This document shows positions 13,399-18,019 of a DNA stretch of 18,019 nucleotides, piece by piece. The position numbers and the translations under genes are program-made. Positions within the stretch are counted from its first letter, which is position 1, and every line of letters begins with the position of its first letter. The notes below the pieces were generated by a model, which was given only the letters and a program-made list of their open reading frames with translations, was not told where the DNA came from and made no database searches. This DNA comes from JANLSO01 sp031362405. GTDB taxonomy: Bacteria; Actinomycetota; Thermoleophilia; Miltoncostaeales; Miltoncostaeaceae. Where the stretch lies: NCBI GenBank assembly GCA_031362405.1, contig JANLSO010000063.1, positions 1 through 18,019 on the forward strand, written 5' to 3'.

Positions 13399-13662
13399 AT
13401 GTCGTCCCACCTCGACGCGCAAACTTCTTCGGCCACCACCGACCGGCGCACGGACGTTCTCCACGTCAGGGGCCTGCACTACGCAAGTGAGAAGGGCGTC
13501 GTCGAGCGGACGCTCGGGCGCCGGGTTGACGCTGCGCCCGGAGATCGCGGCGATCACCATGGCCGGATCGAGCATCATCGTCGCGTTGAACGCGCTGGCG
13601 CTGAAGCGCCTGCGCCTACCCGCGGCGTCGCCCGCGTCCGCAGACCCGCCTCTGTCGAGTGA
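13399..13662 (+). pseudogene. P-type heavy-metal ATPase with nearly the whole centre deleted
   Basis: The first 42 codons (ATG 13399) end in VLHVRGLHYASEKGVVERTL and GRR, the start of the HMA domain of an actinobacterial metal ATPase. From about 13523, in another frame, the sequence reads LTLRPEIAAITMAGSSIIVA then LNALALKRLRLP, the last transmembrane segment and tail of such an ATPase. Everything between, some 600-700 residues in intact relatives, is gone, joined near 13518-13526 with a one-base frame change. The gene starts four bases after the csoR stop, so it was csoR's downstream partner. The DNA sequence differs from that of copA, so it came from a second transporter. Confidence 0.83.
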
Positions 13663-13802
13663 GCGGCGCCGGTCCCGGCGTGAGCAATCCGCCCCGCCTT
13701 CGCGATCGGTCACTCGCCGCCTCATCGCCGGCATCGCCCAGCGGCCAATCTCCGACCTCGCCGGCAGGCGTCGCTCGATGGGCGGCCGACCACGGGGTCA
13801 AG

Positions 13803-14099
13803 TCACGCGAAGACGATCTCGTCGTCCAATTCTCCGGCGGTGATCCGGTTGGCGACCCGTTCTAAGGCGAGGTCGTAAAGGATCGGGTTCAGGCGATCCG
13901 ATGGAGCATCGGGGGCGCCCGGATCGCGGGTGTGGACGCTCACCCGGCCGACGAAGCAGGTCTTCACGCAGACAAGCTCGTCGCCGCGTTTCACGTGCAC
14001 CGGGAAGCCCCAGAGCATCGGGGGCGCGTCGCTGAGGGAGCTGCGCACCGCCTCGGGCAGCAGATCGTAGGTCTGGCCCTCGTGTTCGACCTGTCTCAT
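13803..14099 (-). CDS. Protein of unknown function, 98 aa (intact member of a pair)
   Basis: I do not recognise this protein. It looks like one soluble domain with a GFPVHVKRGDELVCVKTCFV core and SVHTRDPGAPDAPSDRLNPI. A decayed second copy lies at 9341-9575. The start ATG overlaps the stop of the preceding ggt gene (ATGA), so it is the fourth gene of the parA-ftsZ-ggt operon. Two cysteines (in VCVKTC) are four residues apart and could be redox or metal ligands, but nothing else supports that. In the broken copy the first cysteine codon also appears retained. Confidence 0.72.
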   Translation of the reverse strand: MRQVEHEGQTYDLLPEAVRSSLSDAPPMLWGFPVHVKRGDELVCVKTCFVGRVSVHTRDPGAPDAPSDRLNPILYDLALERVANRITAGELDDEIVFA

Positions 14100-15676
14100 C
14101 GTGTGAGCTCAACCACCTCTCCGGCTCGTGTTACCCCGAACGCTCCGCCTGCTCGGCGGGGATCTCCCGCTCCATCGAGACCCGGCCCCGATCTTCCCGC
14201 GGCGCTGACCCCGCCGAAGAAGAGGTTCATGTCGCCCCAGCGCCTCAGGGAGTGGCCGTCGGCCTCGAGCGCCTGGCAGACCGCGTCAGAAACACCACCC
14301 TCGACGTCCAACCCGTTGCCTTCAGGGTGCACACGCGGTCGGTGTACGGCGTCGGGAATCGAGAGGCCCTGGTCGACGAGGCTGGCGATGGTCTGCACGA
14401 TCGCCGAGCGTAGCCGGTTCGAGCCCGCTGAGCCCACGGCGATCACCGGCTCTCCGCCGCGCAGAAGAAGCGTCGGGGCCATCATCGAGGTCATCCGCCG
14501 GCCCGGTGGAATCCGGCCGAAGCCGCCGGGGTTGAGGTCTTCCTCACCCAGCATGTTGTTCAGCAGGAATCCGGTTCCGGGAATCATCACCCCCGACCCC
14601 GCGCCGTTCGAGCTCGACAGGCTGGCCATACCGCCGTCGGCGTCGACGACGCTGACGTGGGTGGTCGAACCCGCGGGCTTGCGGGTCTCGCCCGGGCCGG
14701 CCCCCGGCTCGGGGGTGTCGCCGAGGCCCGCCAGGAACCGCTCGAGAAAGCCGTCGCCGTGAAGCAAATCGGCGAAGTCGGCGTTCCGGTGGGCATTCGC
14801 CGCAGATCCCGCGGCGGCCACGGCGCAGTAGTGGCCGACGTCCTCGCGCGAGGGACCGGCCTTCTCCAGATGGTTGAGGGCGGCCGCGATCAGCACGCCC
14901 CCGGCCGACGGCGGCGGGTTCGTGAGGATCTCCAGATCCCGAAAGCCAATTGAAAGCGGCGCTCGCTCGATCACCCGGTAGGTGGCGAGGTCGTCACCCG
15001 TGACGAGGCATCCGCGCGGCGCCATGTCGTCCATCAGACGACGTGCAAGCCATCCACCGGCCGACATCGCGTGTCGACCGGTCCGTCCGATCTCGACGAG
15101 CACCTCCGCGAGCTCAGGGAACCGCACCCGGTCGCCCGCGACGAGCAGCCGCCCCTCTGGTGCGTAGACCGCCCGCGCCTGCGGACTGTGGGTCAGCATG
15201 TCGGTGAGGATCGTGTGCAGGTAGCCGGCCTCGGGCGACAGCACGACGCCGGTGCGGGCGAGCTGAACGGCAGGTGCAATCAGATCCGGCAGCGGCAAGC
15301 GGCCAAAGCGTTCGTGCGCTTCGACCAGGCCCTGCACCATCCCGGGTACCGCAACCGAGGCTGGGCCGATGTGAAAGACCTGATCGGCATCGCCAAACGG
15401 CACCGTGAACGCTTCGAGATCCTCGGCGCGAAGCGGGCGTCCCTCATCGCCCGTACCCGGCACCGCGACGAAGAAGTCGAGCAGCCTGGCCGGCTGCCCG
15501 GCGGGCCGGGCCATCAAGAAGCCTCCCGCCCCGGGCCCCGTGAGGGGGCTCTCGGTGACGGCGGCGGCGAAAGCGGCGGCGATCGCTCCATCTACGGCGG
15601 TACCGCCTGCGGCCAGCACTTTGGCTCCGGCACGCGCGGTGAGGGGATGGCCTGCGGCGACGACGCCGCAGATCAC
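14096..15676 (-). CDS. ggt: Gamma-glutamyltransferase-family protein
   Basis: 526-aa Ntn-hydrolase of the GGT family, expected to cleave itself and hydrolyse or transfer gamma-glutamyl groups (glutathione-like substrates). The autoprocessing and nucleophile site is GSTTHVSVVDADGG (336-349) with nucleophile T338. GPGAGGFLM and SSSNGAGSGVMIPGTGFLLNNML are also typical. The later substrate loop reads GSAGSN where classical GGTs have GSPGG, so specificity may differ. No signal peptide precedes the conserved start (MICGVVAAGHPLTARAGAKVL), unlike periplasmic or secreted GGTs, so it is probably cytoplasmic. GTG 15676 lies 11 nt behind the ftsZ stop without a clear ribosome site, and the stop overlaps the 98-aa gene. 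Confidence 0.9.
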   Translation of the reverse strand: MICGVVAAGHPLTARAGAKVLAAGGTAVDGAIAAAFAAAVTESPLTGPGAGGFLMARPAGQPARLLDFFVAVPGTGDEGRPLRAEDLEAFTVPFGDADQVFHIGPASVAVPGMVQGLVEAHERFGRLPLPDLIAPAVQLARTGVVLSPEAGYLHTILTDMLTHSPQARAVYAPEGRLLVAGDRVRFPELAEVLVEIGRTGRHAMSAGGWLARRLMDDMAPRGCLVTGDDLATYRVIERAPLSIGFRDLEILTNPPPSAGGVLIAAALNHLEKAGPSREDVGHYCAVAAAGSAANAHRNADFADLLHGDGFLERFLAGLGDTPEPGAGPGETRKPAGSTTHVSVVDADGGMASLSSSNGAGSGVMIPGTGFLLNNMLGEEDLNPGGFGRIPPGRRMTSMMAPTLLLRGGEPVIAVGSAGSNRLRSAIVQTIASLVDQGLSIPDAVHRPRVHPEGNGLDVEGGVSDAVCQALEADGHSLRRWGDMNLFFGGVSAAGRSGPGLDGAGDPRRAGGAFGVTRAGEVVELTR

Positions 15677-15687
15677 ATCGCGTGCCG

Positions 15688-16947
15688 CTACTCGGAGCCC
15701 CCCGCGGCCGGGGTGTTCGGGTAGGGCAGCTCACGCTGAATCGGCGGGGCGCTCGCGGTCGGCTCCGGCGAGACGTACGCCTCGGGCTCCGCCACGCGGG
15801 CGGCGCCGGGCCGCGCGGGTGTCCGGCTCGGAACCAGCACCTGGCCGGGGCCGGCGCCCTCAGCCGCCGGGGCCGAACGCTTTCCGCTGAAGTTGGCAGC
15901 GATCACCGTGACCCATACCTGCCCAGTGAGATCGGGGTCGATCGTGGCACCGAAGATGATGTTCGCCTCGGGGTCGGCGGCGTTGGCGACGACCTCGGCG
16001 GCTTCGGACACCTCGACCAGCGAGAGATCCGGCCCACCGGTGATGCCCAGAAGAATCCCCCGGGCGCCGTCGATCGGCGTCTCCAGCAGCGGCGACAGCG
16101 TCGCCGCCTGGGCGGCCTCGACCGCGCGGTTTCCACCGCCGGCGTAGCCGATTCCCAGAAGGGCGGTGCCCGCGTCGCGGATGATCGTGCGCACGTCGGC
16201 GAAGTCGAGGTTGATCAGGCCCGGCAGCGTGATGAGATCGCAGATGCCCTGGACGCCCTGGCGCAGAAGGTCATCGGCGACCCGGAACGCGTCGACCATG
16301 CTGGTGCCGCGTTCGAGAACGCTCATCAGACGGTCGTTGGGGATGATGATGACCGTGTCGGCGGCGTTCTGAAGCCGCGCCAGGCCCTCATCGGCGGTGA
16401 TCGTGCGCCGCTTGCCCTCAAACCCGAACGGACGGGTGACCACAGCGACGGTCAGGGCCCCGAGCTCTCGCGCGATGCGGGCGACGACCGGGGCGCCGCC
16501 GCTGCCGGTACCTCCGCCTTCACCTGCGGCGATGAACACCAGGTCGCTGCCGCGCAGCGCCCGGCGCACGAGCTCTTCGCTCTCCTTCATGGCCTGCTCG
16601 CCACGCTCGAAGTCGCCGCCGGTGCCGAGACCGCCGGTCAGCTCGAGCCCGACGGGAATCCGTACATCGGCCTCAGACACGTCGAGCGCCTGGCGGTCGG
16701 TGTTGATGGCAACGAACTCGACGCCGCGAAGGCCGGCCTCGACCATCCGGTTGATCGCGTTACAGCCGGCACCACCGACGCCGACCACGCGGATCACTGC
16801 GACGTAATTCGACCCGTCGCCGCGGTACTCGTCGGCGAACGGCTCAGGTTCGGGCGTACGGGGGCTGCTGAGCGCATCGGTGCTGCGGAAAAGCTCGGAG
16901 AGCGGTCCCTCGCGCATGCTGGCGCGGTCGGAGCGGCCGGTCCCCAT
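15688..16947 (-). CDS. ftsZ: Cell-division GTPase FtsZ, slightly divergent
   Basis: 419-aa tubulin homologue that polymerises into the division ring. The GTPase core begins after a 46-residue extension: GVGGAGCNAINRM (56-68), FVAINTDRQAL (78-88), tubulin signature GEGGGTGSGGAP (142-153), and T7 loop NLDFADV (246-252) with both catalytic aspartates. Compared with the usual GGGTGTGAAP, two residues differ. GLELTGGLGTGGDFERGEQA replaces the common LTRGLGAGANPEIG. The tail (354-419) is Pro/Ala-rich and ends PPIQRELPYPNTPAAGGSE, without the conserved DIPxFLR-like peptide that binds FtsA, ZipA or SepF. The start overlaps the parA stop (TGATG). It could be the only FtsZ or a second copy. Confidence 0.92.
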   Translation of the reverse strand: MGTGRSDRASMREGPLSELFRSTDALSSPRTPEPEPFADEYRGDGSNYVAVIRVVGVGGAGCNAINRMVEAGLRGVEFVAINTDRQALDVSEADVRIPVGLELTGGLGTGGDFERGEQAMKESEELVRRALRGSDLVFIAAGEGGGTGSGGAPVVARIARELGALTVAVVTRPFGFEGKRRTITADEGLARLQNAADTVIIIPNDRLMSVLERGTSMVDAFRVADDLLRQGVQGICDLITLPGLINLDFADVRTIIRDAGTALLGIGYAGGGNRAVEAAQAATLSPLLETPIDGARGILLGITGGPDLSLVEVSEAAEVVANAADPEANIIFGATIDPDLTGQVWVTVIAANFSGKRSAPAAEGAGPGQVLVPSRTPARPGAARVAEPEAYVSPEPTASAPPIQRELPYPNTPAAGGSE

Positions 16948-17738
16948 CAGGATGCCGCCGCCAGGACGAACCCGGGCAACTCACGCGCCAGAACCTCGCG
17001 ACCGAGTTGGCGGTACCAGCGCGCCGCCTGGCCGTTGGGGTCGTACGCGATGACACTTTTTCCCTGCACCGGGGCTTCGGCGAACCGAACGGTCTTGCCG
17101 ATTCTCACCGGGTACACAACATCTCCGAAGCTCTGGGTCATCAGCTCGACCGCCTCACGGGAGTGGAGCGTGCGTCCGTCATACATCGTCGGCAGGATTC
17201 CGACAATCCGGGCATCGGGGTTCAGATGCTCGCGGACCTGCTCGAGAGTGCCCTGCAGTTGCGCCAGGCCACGCAGCGACAGGTACTCGCACTGCACCGG
17301 CACGATCACGCCCTGCGCGGCGACCATCGCGTTGATGGTGAGAAGGCCAAGCGACGGCGGGGTGTCGATCAGGATGACGTCATAGGCCTCGGCCAGAGGC
17401 GCGAGGGCCTTTTGCAGCGTACGTTCGCGGCCGATGGCGCCGCTGAGCGCGAGCTCGGCACCGGCGAGTTCGATTCCCGCGGCGGCGATGTCGATCTCGC
17501 GGGCGTGGATGACCTCGATCATCGGCACCCCGCGCACGAGCACGTCGTACATCGTCGTCTCGAGATGCTCGACGTCGATCCCCTGGCTCATCGAGAGGTT
17601 GCTCTGCGGGTCGAGATCGACCGCGAGCACCCGGAGGCCATGACTTCGCAGAGCGACTCCGAGGTTCAGCGTTGTGGTGGTCTTCGCGACCCCGCCTTTT
17701 TGATTGGCGAGCGCGAGAACACGGGCGGTGCGTGGCAT
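16947..17738 (-). CDS. parA: ParA/Soj-type partitioning ATPase
   Basis: 263-aa deviant-Walker ATPase of the chromosomal ParA/Soj group. The deviant Walker A is NQKGGVAKTTTT (12-23, signature lysine K14). Walker A' is VDLDPQSNLS and Walker B is VILIDTPPSLG. These proteins bind DNA nonspecifically in the ATP form and move ParB-bound origins. No parB is in view. Instead parA is first in an operon with ftsZ (1-bp overlap, TGATG), so a role in positioning division, as for MinD-like relatives, is worth considering, though the KGGVAKTTTT and DPQSN motifs are of Soj type. A TAGAAT -10 at 17789-17784 precedes it. Confidence 0.92.
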   Translation of the reverse strand: MPRTARVLALANQKGGVAKTTTTLNLGVALRSHGLRVLAVDLDPQSNLSMSQGIDVEHLETTMYDVLVRGVPMIEVIHAREIDIAAAGIELAGAELALSGAIGRERTLQKALAPLAEAYDVILIDTPPSLGLLTINAMVAAQGVIVPVQCEYLSLRGLAQLQGTLEQVREHLNPDARIVGILPTMYDGRTLHSREAVELMTQSFGDVVYPVRIGKTVRFAEAPVQGKSVIAYDPNGQAARWYRQLGREVLARELPGFVLAAAS

Positions 17739-17783
17739 CGACCCCGAGCCCTTCCATTGGCGACGAATCTGACTGCCGCTTGG

Positions 17784-17789
17784 ATTCTA
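17784..17789 (-). promoter_or_regulatory. Candidate -10 element for the parA operon
   Basis: TAGAAT on the minus strand, 45 bases upstream of the parA ATG, in the 86-bp gap after the preceding gene. No convincing -35 is seen at 16-18 bp. Single-hexamer support only. Confidence 0.35.
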
Positions 17790-17824
17790 CCCGGGACCTC
17801 GGATTCCCTTCTCGCTGGGGAGAA

Positions 17825-18019
17825 TCAGGATCCGGGTTCGGGAGGCAGCAGCTGATCGAGGCCGACCGGTTCGGCCAGATATCCGGCGTCGCTCGCGGCG
17901 CGCAGGAGGATGCTCGTCCCGTCGCGGTTGACGGTGGTTCCGGGGACGTTGCTTGCCACGGCGCCGGCCAGCGCGGGCGCCGAGGGCACCTTGCCCTTGG
18001 CGGCCTTGGTGAACGCGGC
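17825..18019 (-). CDS. C-terminal fragment of an unidentified protein (partial)
   Basis: The last 64 codons of a minus-strand gene that runs off the window. They read TKAAKGKVPSAPALAGAVAS, then NVPGTTVNRDGTSILLRAAS, then DAGYLAEPVGLDQLLPPEPG and a TGA at 17827-17825. I do not recognise it with confidence. The tail beyond a cell-envelope LytR-CpsA-Psr domain is one guess. It is co-directional with parA, 86 bp upstream, and probably a separate transcript because a -10 lies in the gap. Confidence 0.5.
   Translation of the reverse strand, partial: AAFTKAAKGKVPSAPALAGAVASNVPGTTVNRDGTSILLRAASDAGYLAEPVGLDQLLPPEPGS

Noticed and set aside
13663..13802. Gene in the 140 bp between the ATPase relic and the 98-aa gene
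   Set aside because: Frames here are continuations of neighbours or arginine-rich noise, with no start, ribosome site or conserved stretch.
15682..17385. 567-codon plus-strand frame opposite ggt, ftsZ and parA
   Set aside because: It crosses three well-supported minus-strand genes, and its translation is Arg/Gly/Asp-rich with no recognisable domain.

Overview
The window is high-GC DNA with actinobacterial character. It has CsoR-type copper control with a CopZ/CopA operon, a Soj-type ParA next to FtsZ, frequent GTG and TTG starts, 4-bp ATGA/GTGA/TTGA gene overlaps, and at least two genes that look leaderless (TANNNT, 6 nt, ATG). The ETF-beta and FtsZ sequences loosely suggest a deep-branching actinobacterium such as Thermoleophilia, but that placement is inference only.

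Layout. 1-1738 (minus): start of etfA, etfB, and upstream of them a heavily decayed enoyl-CoA hydratase gene, so this looks like the eroded head of a fatty-acid oxidation/electron-transfer operon. 1821-3284 (plus): M17 leucyl aminopeptidase. 3281-3903: a miniature, internally deleted IS982-like element with perfect terminal inverted repeats, sitting exactly between the stop codons of pepA and a convergent gene of unknown function (3900-4349). 4440-5355 (plus): a wHTH-nucleotidyltransferase (MNT) gene and a HEPN gene, with a 13-bp perfect palindrome over the leaderless start. 5342-6487 (minus): hisC. 6542-8285 (plus): Lon substrate-binding-domain protein, YgfZ/GcvT-like protein and a small unknown protein, all overlapping by 4 bp. 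A second small ORF (8376-8564) follows, then a vapBC toxin-antitoxin pair (8647-9296).

9341-14099 is a copper region. The minus-strand operon copZ - secreted His-rich protein - copA faces csoR (plus), and a CsoR-like operator lies between them. csoR is followed by the remnant of a second P-type ATPase from which nearly everything between the N and C termini has been deleted. Two related copies of a 98-aa gene of unknown function lie on the outer sides of this region in the same orientation. The left copy is a frameshifted pseudogene and the right copy is intact.

13803-17738 (minus) is an operon parA - ftsZ - ggt - orf98, tightly coupled apart from an 11-nt ftsZ-ggt gap. The FtsZ has a slightly altered tubulin signature and no recognisable C-terminal FtsZ peptide. 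The window ends in the C terminus of an unidentified minus-strand gene.

Four separate relics (hydratase, transposase, orf98 copy, ATPase) lie among intact genes, so the region has been rearranged and is eroding. No rRNA, tRNA or CRISPR array was seen.
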